From Hydra vulgaris (taxonomy: Eukaryota > Cnidaria > Hydrozoa > Anthoathecata > Hydridae), in the NCBI RefSeq assembly GCF_038396675.1, contig NC_088932.1, positions 22,582,501 through 22,646,500 of the forward strand: a stretch of DNA of 64,000 nt. The letters are read 5' to 3'. Positions within the stretch are counted from its first letter, which is position 1; every line of letters begins with the position of its first letter. The translations under genes were made by a program, and so were the position numbers. This document shows, in pieces, positions 23,421-36,019 of this stretch. The notes beneath the pieces are model-generated. The model ran no database searches, was not told the origin of the DNA, and saw only the letters and a list, made by a program, of their open reading frames with translations.

Positions 23421-24231
23421 TACAATATTAAATTATTATGAAAATATTTATCGAAATTCAATACGAAACTTAAATCAAAATTTAAAATAGTTAAAAAATA
23501 ATTCACAATAACAAAATTTAAAGTGCAAATACAATAAAAAAAGTCAGTGGATGTGTACTTAAAGTGAGTCTCATGAGATATTATTATTTATGAAAATTAT
23601 ACCCTCATTAAATCTTAGTCTTGACAGTTATGGTTAAGGTTTATTGGTTATGGTTAAGGTTATTGTACAGGCATATAAGTCATTTTTTTTAAGGGTGTTC
23701 TTAAATACAAAATCTTTAAAATATCAATAAATATATTTTAAAGAAAATATAGCAGCTCAAAAATTTGATCTTTCAAGTTATGAGTAGTTTGTAATAAATT
23801 TAATTTTTTTTTTTACCTCTTTCACAATATTTTGTCTATAGAATAAAGTATTATAAAATAAAATAAAAAATTAATTTTGTTTTACCTTTTTTATTTTATT
23901 AATTTTTATTTTATATTTACAATCTTTTACAATCTTTTGTCTATTGACAAAATGTCTGGGTGTGACTTCATTGTAGAGAATGCCTAATTTACATTGGAAA
24001 AGGAAAGTAAAGGAACCTTTGAAATAAAAGGTGCATCTTACGGCTGTGTTGAAAATTTGAAAACACATATTTTCAGACATCTTGATCAATTAGAAAGGTG
24101 ATTTTGATTAAAATAGTAGATTAAAAAAATATATTTTCAAAAATAATTTAATGTTTTTAAAATCAGCAATTGCCAGTTAGTCTTAAAACCAACTTGCATC
24201 AATAAGAGTTGGTACATGTCTTTAACTCTTT

Positions 24232-24296
24232 AACTGTATTGAAATCAGATTCAACGAAAACTTTAAGTTTTCATTGAATCTGATTTCAATACAGTT
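24232..24296. repeat. 30-bp hairpin, 5-nt loop
   Basis: Arms 24232-24261 and 24267-24296 are reverse complements with one mismatch. It lies in an intron of the transposase relic. Confidence 0.9.
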
Positions 24297-24539
24297 GATT
24301 ATTTTCAATACAGCATTGAATGAAATCTCAATTCTTTTCAAATTATTCTTTATGAATACTTTTCTATAAAATACAAATAATAATAGTAAAAATTAATTTA
24401 AATCATATAAAAAGCAAATAGAAGTATGATAATACAGCATATTAACACTAAATAAAATTAGGTTTTTGAACCACAACGTTGTGATAAAGTGATTATAAAT
24501 GTGATGTTATATGCATGAAAGTTTTATGTTGAGGTATAC

Positions 24540-24780
24540 GCGGTAGTGGTGTAGTGGTAGAGCGCTCGCTTCATAAGCGAGAGGTTCCGAGTTCGATTCC
24601 CACCACATCCCTGGTAGTACCGTGCTAAACTTGTTTCTCCGCGCAGCGGCCTTGTTCGTCAAGGTTCGTATTTTGGAGTTATAGAGTTGAGAGAGGGTTA
24701 TAAGCACAATTAAGTAGCCTCTTGCCTGTAGTGGCCTTTTGATAATTGGGGAGGTGAACTAACAAAAAAAAAAAAAAAAA
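24540..24780 (+). repeat. tRNA-derived SINE, Met-CAT-like head
   Basis: Begins with an A-box-like tggtgtagtgg, an anticodon arm ctcgc-ttcataa-gcgag (CAT) and a B-box-like agttcgattcc at 24591. An unrelated body of about 165 bp follows and the copy ends in an A-run at 24763-24781. The 3' A tail and extra body make it a SINE rather than a functional tRNA gene. It differs from the SINE at 31786. Confidence 0.75.
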
Positions 24781-25879
24781 ATTTGTTGTTGAAATGTGTC
24801 TACTCATCATCACTCGCCGATTTTTGTTAATCTAAATGCATATTGTGTTATATATTGTTAATATATAACTTTTTTTAATAATTTTAATATAGTTGTAAAA
24901 GTCTTCATTACCATGAGTTTTTCCCTGAGAAAGAGATACAGATTAAAATAAGAGGAGGTTATGGTGGAGGAAGTTTTAAAATGACTTACCAAGTAGCGAA
25001 TACTATAAACCCAAACAACAAAGTTAACACCATTGTTTTTAGTATTTTTGAGGCAAAAGATTATCAAATCAATATTAAAGTTGCTATTTCAAGATTTGAA
25101 AAAGAAATAGAAAATCTTCAAAAAGTGAAGTATAAGTAAGTTTTCTTAAAATTATACTATGCAATAAAGTTTAATGAAACTTTTTTTCTTTGGTATTCTA
25201 AAATGTGAATGTCAACACAATTAGTTACATTTTGGCTGTGTTTAATAATACTTGTGAACGCATTTTTAGAAAACAAATCAGAGATTTAAAAAAAAAAACT
25301 TTAACAAGCTGATTATCTTTATTTAGACCTAATAAGATGAATAGCTGTTAAAATATATTGATAAGGTTTACAGTATTTATTTAATAATCTTTGTACACTT
25401 ATATGGAGTAAAGATTTTATTACAATCATTTGCGTTTAACATGTTTAGATTTATTTATAGAGAGAGCAACATTAAAGTATTCATTTTTGGATCAGGTAAT
25501 TTTACTTTTTTAATTTTTTTCCTCTTAACAGCGAGATGGTGAAAAATCAGTATCAGCAAGATATACACATGGCTCTTGGCATTTATTTAAATTTTTTCAT
25601 ATGTTTAAAAAACACATTCATTAATTGGATATATTGATGGCTGCTGAACCACTAAAAAACGGCATGAAATGCTCAGATGAATATGAAGTTTTTATAAATA
25701 AACAGAAGGAATTGTTGAATCTTCAAATAGAGATTCTTAATATTGAGGATCAAATTCAATTGGTTAATGATGTCATTTTATTAACTGCAGTTAACAATTC
25801 AGATAAGTAGATGATGTTCAACCTCTCTATTTGACAGAAATTGAGCTACTTAACAATGAAAAAATAAAAAATAATAATT

Positions 25880-26345
25880 TATGGATTGTGAGTTCATTAA
25901 TCATAATTTCTTGATAATTAAATTCGTAAAAAAACTATACATTTTTCACGATAAGAACAATCTAAGCATTTTAAATTTCATTTTTTTCAACAACAAAAAT
26001 TATAGTTAACTGATGAAAATAATAACATTCAGTGTTATCAGGACTTTAAAAGTCCTAAAATTTAAAAATATTTCATTTGAAAAAACGAGAAGAATGGTAT
26101 CTGGTATTCTATTATGCATTCAAATTTAGTATTTAAAATTGAAAATAGGAACTTACAAACACTTGTCATGCTTCTTTAATTTTACATTTATAGAAACTAA
26201 AAATATTGGTATTTATATCATTATAAATACCAATTAACAATTCACAAATTTAAAATTTTTATCAAGTAAGTTCATACATGAAATTCTAGTGTTAGCTATT
26301 AGAATACTTAGTTTACTGTTCGACTGGTGAACCTTAATTGGTAGT
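25880..26345. other. intron-like AT-rich stretch
   Basis: Falls between recognisable exons of the transposase relic. No features beyond AT-rich sequence. Confidence 0.5.
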
Positions 26346-26349
26346 AATA

Positions 26350-26541
26350 GTGACGTAGCAAAGGGAGCAAAGTAGGCTTAGGCCCCGGGCGCAAGTGGTT
26401 TTAAGAACTCAGAAAAAAATAAGGAACAAAAAAAGTTTTTAAATTTAAAAATGTATAATTGCTGTAAAAATAAAAAAAAGCACCTTTTTAGTCATTTTTT
26501 TCCCAGGCGCCAAAATCAACCCGAAGCCACTGGTTGATAAT
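26350..26541. mobile_element. hAT-type MITE, about 190 bp
   Basis: Left end tagtgacgtagcaaaggg with ggccccgggcgc, and right end (read inward on the other strand) cagtggcttcggg with ggcgcctggg. The CAGTGGCGTAGC-like start and the GGGCGCC core resemble many animal hAT ends. Flanks gtagtaat and gttgataat could be a decayed target duplication. Confidence 0.5.
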
Positions 26542-27369
26542 AAAGGTTTAAGAACAATGAAATCTATTAATGTTATGCACAGTATTTTGTGTTTGCTTTT
26601 AGACAAATCTATTGAACACTCTTGAAGAACATTTTTTAAAGAAGGAAAAGGGACCGTGCTCACAAATGATCGAGACAGTATTACAACAGCTTAAGGTGGT
26701 ATCTAGCCATTATTTCTATATTCTTGTATTTTGCACATAATAAATTAACAAATAGCTTTGATAAATAGCATAATAGATAAAAATCCAAAATGTATTACAA
26801 AAAATTTTGTATTTTCAAAAAAAAAATTGCTGACTCAGCAAAAAAAGGTAAAAAAGTTAACGTTCCAAGAACATAAATATCTTAAGAATACATCAAAATT
26901 AAAGGTTGAAATTTTGCAAAATGCTAGTATACTAGTGTAGCTTGTGCCTGAACCAAATATTGTTTGAAAATATTTAAATGATCAAAAATGGCAGACTTAT
27001 TTGTGTAAAAAACTATTTTTAGCGATAAAACACTCATTTGATATGGGACTTGTAGGTAAATTTTAATTTTTTATAATTTTTTTTAGGTTCAGGCACTCAA
27101 AACATTAATAATGAACATATCCCAAAAATTTGAAGCTAAAATAGTGTTTTTTTTATTAAGATATCATTGTTTTCCTACGACTTATCATAAAAAATAACAA
27201 AAATTGAGAAAAATCAATTTTTGTTATTTACCCATTATTAAAATCATTAAAAACCACCAGAACAATAATCATTTGCAGTTTCTTGATGCTTGTCCAAAAT
27301 AGTTTTTTCTAACAGATCTTAATTTTTTTCTTCTTTTTTTTTGTTTCATCTGACACTTTTTTGTTCATA

Positions 27370-28600
27370 TTTTTTAACCGTATGAAGTTTTTTTTACCTG
27401 CGCCAATTTTAAAGTAACTACCAGATTTAATATTAAGAGCATAAAATACAGAAGACAACTTAGCAAAGCCATCATTGTAAGTAATGGTTGCAGAGTAAAC
27501 AGCTATTTCAATAACTGCTCCAGATGTGAATAAAGTTTTAGGGGAACAAATTCAAATTAGTTGATTAAACGCTTCATTATGCCGTGCAAACATTTTGTTA
27601 GCATATTAGTATTTGCTAGATTTTGAAATACTGGCTTAATCTTTTCCATAATTGCAACTAATAAATTTACCTTTTTCTTGTATGTAACTTGACAAGTTGC
27701 TATATCAGACTGCCATTTACATCAGCTTTTTTCACCCTTGGTGTAAAAAATATGACGATATTCTTCAGAAGTAAAATTAGTGCAATGATGAAGTGAAGCT
27801 ATAACGGAGTGATGAAGTGAAGCTATAACGGAGTTCTTCATTTCCAAAAGACTATTTGAATTTTGCTGAATAGCCATTCCAACATAATTTTTCAAGATGT
27901 TGATTACATTATCTGTGAGCCGACCTTTACCAGATATACCTTTTCTGTCAAATAGTTTTACCCGTCGTAATTCTTTTCTTTTAAGACGTATTCGATTCCC
28001 TATACGCTTCTGGTAATACCCAATACATTCTAGTTTTATTGGAACAAGGTCATCACCATAATGTTTTTGTGCAATAGCTGTGCTAAATGAGGTAGTCTCT
28101 CTGTCCCCAAGATATTTAGAATAGCGAATGTTATATTTATTTACTGAAGTGCAAAATATTTCTGTTGCACCAGCTGACTCCATGGCACCAGCTAATTTAG
28201 TGTGCTCATATTTAAGTGTCCTTTTTTTTTCCTCCCGAATTTGACAACCTTTACAAAACTTAGATAATATAACAGTATCCAATACCTTGTTGTCGTGAGA
28301 CGCTTCCACCATTACACCGTTCAAAGAAGAATAAACACCACAATCAATAAGATCATTTATATTAGAGTCAGGTTTCAGTATTCTCCTAACTTTCATAGCA
28401 GTATTTTTCATACTTTGCTCAGCAACTGATTTAGAAGCATCATAAAGTTTCCTATTAATACAGTCAAAACTAGGTTTTGATTTAGGTGGTGGCATGTTCA
28501 ATTTTAGGAGGTAGAAGTTAACATTGCATCTCTCCCTCTGCCAATCTCCCTGAATGCCATTACACTGCGTATATTAGTTTCACTAGTATTTATACCAGAT
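27370..28600 (-). pseudogene. Kolobok/Mutator-like transposase
   Basis: Main frame 28501-27722 (259 aa) plus shifted ends. Upstream, 28600-28510 encodes NIRSVMAFREIGRGRDAM, then MNMPPPKSKPSFDCI. The core holds YSSLNGVMVEASHDNKVLD, AGAMESAGATEIF, YNIRYSKYLGDRET, LECIGYYQKR and GKGRLTDNVINIL. Downstream, 27680-27400 continues with KCLHG, AFNQLIW and YNDGFAKLSSV after frameshifts. These are the conserved blocks of a large animal transposase family; GD in KYLGDRE and D in the LNGVMVEAS-H-D segment are possible catalytic positions by inference. A 24-bp tandem duplication (27787-27834) repeats SVIASLHH. Frameshifts near both ends suggest a recently dead copy inside well-kept TIRs. Confidence 0.8.
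27787..27834. repeat. 24-bp perfect tandem duplication
   Basis: The unit beginning gatgaagtgaagctataacg occurs twice back to back inside the Kolobok transposase, duplicating eight residues in frame. Confidence 0.95.
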
Positions 28601-29359
28601 TTATTGTTTTTGATAACAGGAGAAGAAAAAAATGTATCTTTAAATGTTTGTTAAACCGTTTAAAAATAGCAATGTGACATTCAGACCAATATAAACTTAA
28701 AACATTAAAAAAAAGAATAGTTACAGGCTTGGCATGTTTAGTTTTTAGGGACTAACTTAAAGGATAAAAAGGTTGCAATGGTCGTTGCTATGTGATTAAA
28801 ATATACCTTAAAGTGTTTAAGAAGAATATTCTTAATATTCTGAGATTATTTTGGGAAAAATATTTTTACTATTGAATTCTTCAAGGGTCTAAATACCATT
28901 TTTTCAAATTTTTCATTTTTTTTTTTCATTTTTCACCAAAATAATGGCTGGATACCACCTTAATGTTCAACGTCAAGCATATCATGAAAAAAGTTTTATT
29001 GGAAATCATGTGCATAAAATGCTAAAAGTAATATATATTACTTTTTAGCGTAATCTTTTATAAACTTTAATATAGTCAGGGTAAAATTATGATATTGTTA
29101 ACTAATAAATAATAGATCGTAAATAACCCTTTTAGAATTTTATTTTAGATTATTTTTATTTAGAAACCTTCAATACTTCGGCTATGCAACTCTATTCTTA
29201 AGTTTGTTTATGATGAAGGGTATTTAGTGACAATTGCACATATGAAATCAATCAAAATTAGCAACCAATACAAGCAGCTAATTGATAAATTTGCACAGTG
29301 TTATAACATTTTCTTCTAAAAATACTATTTTAGCAGAAAAATTAAGTATTTTAAGTAAG

Positions 29360-30465
29360 TTTCATTTATTATTTTTATTTGTAAAATTAGCATAAACCTT
29401 ATTACTGATTTTTTTAATAAATTTGAATTACATTAATATAAACGAGTTGATGCAATTTTATTGGGAAAATTGGCCCCAGGCCTCAGTTTTGCCAATGTTG
29501 CATATCCTGGAACGTCATGCTATTCCGTTTTTAGAAAAATGGTGGGGGGGGGATTTGGTTTTATGGCAAACAAGGTGGTGATCGATACACATAGAGTTCA
29601 ATAAACTGAAAAATATCTACCAATCCATTCCTTGTCCAACAATGCAATTGAAAAGTATTCTTAAATCATACTACCAAAAGACAAACCCAGAGAACATGCG
29701 GCTTAAGCCATGTGTCAAAAAAAGAAAATTTATTAAGAAAATTGCTTAAATACCTAACATCCGCTAAGGAAGGACTATTTATTCAGTTATATTGAAAAAA
29801 TCAATATAATTATATTGCTAAGATGCTAAAAGCATTAATTGGTTTCATCGTAGTCAAAATATAAAAAACAAAGTCTCCAATAAAGAGAAATTCACAAACG
29901 GCTATTTTCATATTTTCAAATATTTAAAAGCATTATTTAGTATAAAATGAATTTTGAGTTATGGGTGGTAAATAATTAATACCCTAATTGTTTTGTTGTT
30001 GTTTTTTTTACACACTCACGGGGCACTTCCTTTTTTTTTTACTCATTACACAACATGGGCCACGGCGTTAGTTTTTAGTGGAGAGTGGTGGGTTAAAAGT
30101 GTCAATATTACAAAAAATTTTAATGTCAGAAGACTAATCCTGAGACCATGCGACTCAGACATAAATAAAAAAGAAAACGTTTTTTTTTTTAATTGATTTA
30201 ATGCTTAAAATAGGTTAAAATACGTAAAAAAATAAAAATTTTGTTTTTTATGTTATTTTATTTGAAATGTATTCTTGATTCAGAAAATATATACTTTGAT
30301 ATACATTAAAACTCAATATTAGGAATAAAATCGATTTTTTTAAGGTACAGTCTTAGCATTCTTTAGCAGCGACGACTTGATGCCTTTTATAGTCAAATAT
30401 ATTCAATCTAGTAGCTTTTCAACCATAAAACGTGATAGTGTATAAGTACCTTAATATTTTCTTAT
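29360..30465. other. intergenic with MITE-end remnants
   Basis: 29461-29520 (ggccccaggcctcag ... tggaacgtcatgc) resembles one end of the hAT MITE at 26350. Two loosely similar segments at 29565-29745 and 30050-30180 share a cagagaacatgcggctta / gagaccatgcgactcaga core. No gene. Confidence 0.4.
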
Positions 30466-30467
30466 AT

Positions 30468-30655
30468 AGGAGTCGTCCATAAAGGACGTCATTCAGAATT
30501 TAAATGCCAGAACTAGACGTTTATTGGCTCCCTTCCGCGGATATTTTCATTGAACATAAGGCGCTATTCTAAAAATCTCTGCGCACGAGAGCCAACATTC
30601 TCCTACTTCATGCCATTAGTTAAACTTAGCGTGACGTCCTTTATGAACGACTCCT
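30468..30655. mobile_element. MITE, 188 bp, TIR aggagtcgtYcataaaggac
   Basis: Left TIR 30468-30491 and right TIR 30632-30655 are inverted copies with one mismatch in 24. No coding capacity. The core cataaaggacgtca resembles cataaagtacgtac in the MITE at 58825. Confidence 0.8.
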
Positions 30656-30659
30656 TTGA

Positions 30660-31320
30660 ACTGTAAAACATTTTAATTTTTTTTCCTTAATCACTTACAA
30701 TAGCTAAACGAAGTTGTCAAACGATGCAAAAAAAAAAAGAATTTTAGTGCTGCAAGGAGCACCTTAAATATTTTATTTATTTTGGTGCTATAAGGAGCGA
30801 ATTTTAATACTTGATAGGCCTTTCTTTTGTATAATAAAATTAATTAAAACTTATCCTTGTACTTGCTGAATCCATTAAGTTACATTACAAATATATTTTT
30901 CGCAGGAAGACGAAAAATTTCTACCCAAGGGCCATCATGAAGAAAATTACAGAAGGAGTCCTAGTCAGGCTTGAGGTAGCTATAAGACGTACAATGATAG
31001 GAGATTCTGATGATGAAGAATGAGATGACAAAATGTCAGCCGAAAGCCAAGAGGCTGTATGTCCACATTTTGTATTTTTTCTACTTGTTATTAATAAATA
31101 GTAAACAATCAACAAAATATGTCCAAAAAATCTAGTCTTAAAAATAATAAAACTTTTAAAATCATATAAAAAAATTAGTGGGACATTCTGGCAGATATAA
31201 TAATATAATATAATCGACATTACCATTAGCTGGTAATTTAAAATTGAAAATAAATTATTTTTTTTAAGTAACTTATATTTTTATCTCAACTTATATTTAT
31301 TGGACTGGACTCCAAAAAAT
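30660..31320. other. AT-rich, no gene
   Basis: Short frames are present but none is recognisable. Confidence 0.5.
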
Positions 31321-31324
31321 GGAT

Positions 31325-31515
31325 TGCTTGTAGTGGTGTAGTCTAGAAAAAAGTAAAGAAGTCATTTGCCTAGAGCGCAAAAAAATTCTGCGAAGCGCCA
31401 TAAGAAAGCTTCCTGCTCTGCATTTACAGGACCCATTTTCTTTATGGTCAGGGTGCTTACAACACTCGCTGTGCCACTTTGCATTCAATAAGATTTTGTT
31501 AGTTCGGCCCTGGGT
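31325..31515. mobile_element. possible hAT-type MITE remnant
   Basis: One end reads tagtggtgtagtctagaa with gagcgc inside; the other shows ggccctgggtac. The pattern follows that of the MITE at 26350, but ends are diverged and no target duplication is visible. Confidence 0.3.
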
Positions 31516-31785
31516 ACGAAAAAAAAAAGTGTTAAATTTGCACTTGATTTTTAATATAAACATTCTAATTCCCACACAATACCGATTTAACTTCAATTAA
31601 GTTATTTCTTTGGTGTGTTTTTAAAATTTTCTAAACAACAAAAACAAACACTATGTATAAATTATGACTTAGCGGAGAAAAGTCAGAGAGGATCATATCG
31701 AACATAAAAAAAAATGAAGAAAATAAATTTACATAGTTCAAAAAAACAGTTTTTTTTTGAACTACGTAATAGTTTTTTTTTTTTA

Positions 31786-31975
31786 GAGCAGCCGTGGCGC
31801 AGTGGTTAGAGCTCTGGCTCAGAACCCAGAGGTCTGAGGTTCGAAGCCGGCTCCAGCCACATAAGCGACTTGGTAAGAAAGGAGGCGTGAACTTCTAGTT
31901 AAATGCTCTCCCACGGTGTTCCGCGATAAGACCGTAAGGACTTTGGGAGCACCTATATAACCTAAAAAAAAAAGA
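31786..31975 (+). repeat. tRNA-derived SINE, full length
   Basis: tRNA-like head with A box tggcgcagtgg (31794) and B box ggttcgaagcc (31839). The first seven bases gcagccg pair nearly fully with cggctcc. The anticodon region is tctgg-ctcagaac-ccaga. The body contains gtgaacttctagttaaatgc and cgtaaggactttgggagcac, and ends ctatataacct followed by an A-rich tail. This is the reference copy for the fragments at 18830, 43473 and 61992. It should be transcribed by RNA polymerase III and mobilised by a LINE. Confidence 0.85.
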
Positions 31976-32280
31976 AAAAGATGACTTTACATCATTAAAA
32001 AATAAAAGTATTTTAAAATAATCTCTCAAATGAAAGTAGTTAAAAATAAAATAACTTTTATGGTACAATAATATGGCACATTACAAAAATTTCTAAACCT
32101 TTTAGCAATATATTTGTACAGATAAATGTTACATTAAAACAAAGTGTAACTTAATTTTTAAATTGTTTTCTAATACAAATCAAAGATCATCAAAATCATA
32201 ATACTTGATAATTATAACTTAATAATTTCAAAATTATTAAATAGTCTTGTTCTTTTCCAAATAATTAGCTCTTAAAAAAA

Positions 32281-33305
<1,025 letters not shown>

Positions 33306-33727
33306 TATATATATATATCATTCATATTACCTCATTTGACTGTATATATCAGGGTGTTTCATATTTTATCAATTTTTAAAATTAAACGCGCGAATTGATT
33401 TTTTAAATTGACCATCGATATGAAAATAAGTTTGAGCAAAAAAAAAATATATATATAATTTTTAGGGTCGCCGCCAGTTCGATTTTGGGCAAAAATGTTG
33501 GATGTTTTAAATGCCAAGTGGGGACTTTAAAATTTATCCTTTATAATTTTTTATTCTTTTAAATAACATTTATTGGATTAAATATTGATTACATAAAAGG
33601 AGCATGTTGAGAAAATTAAGATAGCCTCAGAGTTATAAAATACGCCACTGAGTTATAAAATAGGTCTTTGTAAAGAAAATTTTTTTGTAACCAATTTCAG
33701 AAGATTCTGTAGTACTAGTTGTAGTAA

Positions 33728-34200
<473 letters not shown>

Positions 34201-34433
34201 TTAATATTCAACCCATCATATATTATTTAAAAGAATAAAAAATCTTATAGGATAAATTTTAAGGTCCCCATCAGGCGTTTAAAACACCTAACATTTTTGC
34301 CCAAAGTCGAACTGGATATATATATATTTTTTTTTGCTCAAATTTATTTTCATATAAATGGTCAATTTATAAATTGATTTGCGAGTTAAGTTTCTAAAAT
34401 TGATTAAATATGAAACACCCTAGTATATATATA

Positions 34434-34730
34434 TGCACATTACATGTGAAAATCAGCCATATAGCTTTAAAACTTTAACCACAACTTATTAAAATCATTT
34501 TTGAAAAATCCATAAACGAGCTGATTTGACCATTCAACAAAAAATCTAATTTAAACAACAAAACATTGCATTACATGTTTATAAAATTTATGAAAGTTAC
34601 AAATCACAAAACTAGATTATCAAATAAAATACAAAAAAATTAATAAGAGCTATAAATATAAGTGCTTAAAATTCAAGAATTACTCATAAAGTTTTTAAGC
34701 CACATTGCTGATTTTCACATATAATGTGCA
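34434..34730. mobile_element. MITE, 297 bp, TIR tgcacattaYatgtgaaaat
   Basis: 24-bp terminal inverted repeats with one mismatch and further matching inward (gctttaaaacttt / gcttaaaaacttt). Parts of the interior recur at about 34770-34850 and 35235-35330, so related copies lie alongside. Confidence 0.8.
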
Positions 34731-34734
34731 CCAT

Positions 34735-36015
34735 TATCATCATGTGATAATCTTTAACAAAAGTTTATTAATGAAAATCATTTTTGAAAAATCAAAATAT
34801 AGTGTAGTTAGGCCACTTAACAAAAAAGCCTAATTTATTGATAAATTTGTTATAATTGGACGCAAAAACTTTTGACAGATTCATAAAAAGAAGCCATAGC
34901 TAAAAAGCTCAACAATTTTCCTTATAGCTGAACTAAACAAACACTTTAACAAGTTTTTTCGGATGCTACCAAAAAAGATGATGTTACACTAAAAAGAATA
35001 GCTTCTTTGGTATTTCCAAAAAAGTCCTGTCACCTCATGAAACTGCAAGAATAAATCAAGAAAAAGGAAAAACACCTAATGTGATTCCAGTTTCATGGGT
35101 AAAATAAAATCTATAATCAGAGTATCATTCGGCAACTTGATAATAGATTTATGAACAACATTTTGGAAGTCTTTTGTTCTCATGACGTTGGGTCTGACTT
35201 TATAAACTTAGTTATTATATTTAGTTTTATTATTTAAATTTAAACAATAAAACATTGCAATAGATGTTTATGAAATTAAAGGAAGCATGTTTCAAATCCT
35301 AAAACTAGACTTTTGAAAAAAAATTTCAATACACAAATACAATAAAATACTAAAATTCCTAGCAAATCACAAAGGCATTTCAATCTTTATAACGGTATCT
35401 GGATGTATTTTGGCCTTTATGTAGATCATTATCTTGGAGCCAAGGTTTTTTTTGAGATTCGTCTTGTTCAACAAGGTCTCTGCATATTTTTGGTCTTACC
35501 ACATAGATAATTTCTAAGAATTGATCTGGAAACTTTATTTGTCTCAGAGACCCTTTAACTGAAATACCAGTAGCATTGGCCTTTATGTGGCCATTAAATG
35601 GTCTTATTGTGTGTGTAACCGTTCTTTAGTTTGTATGTGTATGGCATATTGCAACTGATTTAAAAAAAGTATTTGCTTGGCAATAGTTAGCATTTTTAGA
35701 ATCTGAAAAGACTTAAAAAAATGACATGCAAAAAACATTCAACAACTAGAGTATTATTATTTTAATTTTTTTATAACAGACATTAAAATGTCAGATTAAC
35801 ATTTGGCTATGAAAAGTATGTAGAGTGGTGTTAGACTTGAGGGCGTCAACCAGGCGTACACCGTCACGTCTAACACCATGTGATTTTAGTTACACCATAT
35901 AGAGTCAAACTTAAACAAAAAGTTTAAACTCTTAATCAGAAGCTAAGAAGGAAAGAATTGAAAATAAATACAATGACATAAACTATTAAATAACTTAAGA
36001 ATGACAAGCTTTTGT
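34735..36015. other. repeat-derived, no clear gene
   Basis: Contains related MITE-interior sequence, an undefined minus-strand frame at 35620-35380 (VVRPKICRDLVEQDESQKK; family unknown), and a hairpin with 11-bp arms tggtgttagac at 35826-35836 and 35868-35878. Confidence 0.4.
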
Positions 36016-36019
36016 CAGC

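Larger units (their letters stand above)
26691..28963 (-). mobile_element. Kolobok-type DNA transposon, about 2.27 kb
   Basis: TIRs ggtggtatctagccattatt (26695) and its complement ending at 28959 differ by one base in 20. They are flanked by TTAA on both sides (26691-26694, 28960-28963). Removing the element plus one TTAA restores an open reading frame of the host transposase (QQL followed by NVQRQAYH), which proves the boundaries. TTAA duplications and this transposase type point to Kolobok; the same protein domain is also called Mutator-like in protein databases. Confidence 0.85.
23951..29354 (+). pseudogene. multi-exon GGGSFK-type transposase relic, interrupted by Kolobok
   Basis: Decayed gene with exons I can place: 23951-24097; 24893-25135; 25461-25495; 25532-about 25870; 26603-26694 resuming at 28964-29027; 29164-29354. 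Splice phases agree for the first three (2, 2) and across 29027/29164 (phase 0). Landmarks: IKIRGGYGGGSFKM, NTIVFSIFEAKD, NIKVFIFGSG, DIHMALGIYLNFF, VQRQAYHEKSFIGNHVHKML and LRLCNSIL. I recall this set from widespread cnidarian transposon proteins with a GGDxGGGSFK motif; here Asp is Tyr. The section between the FGSG and LGIYL blocks, expected to hold a Cys pair, is missing. Stops at about 23980 and 25620, plus frameshifts, confirm decay. A Kolobok copy and a hAT MITE are inserted in it. Confidence 0.6.

Noticed and set aside
24540..24612. Functional tRNA-Met gene
   Set aside because: The T and acceptor stems pair poorly and an A-tailed body follows, so it is a SINE head.
31786..31858. Functional tRNA gene
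   Set aside because: The anticodon loop is one base too long and the sequence continues into a SINE body shared with other copies.
35380..35620. Minus-strand frame with VVRPKICRDLVEQDE
   Set aside because: Reads like protein but is too short and unfamiliar to assign; noted in the region entry only.
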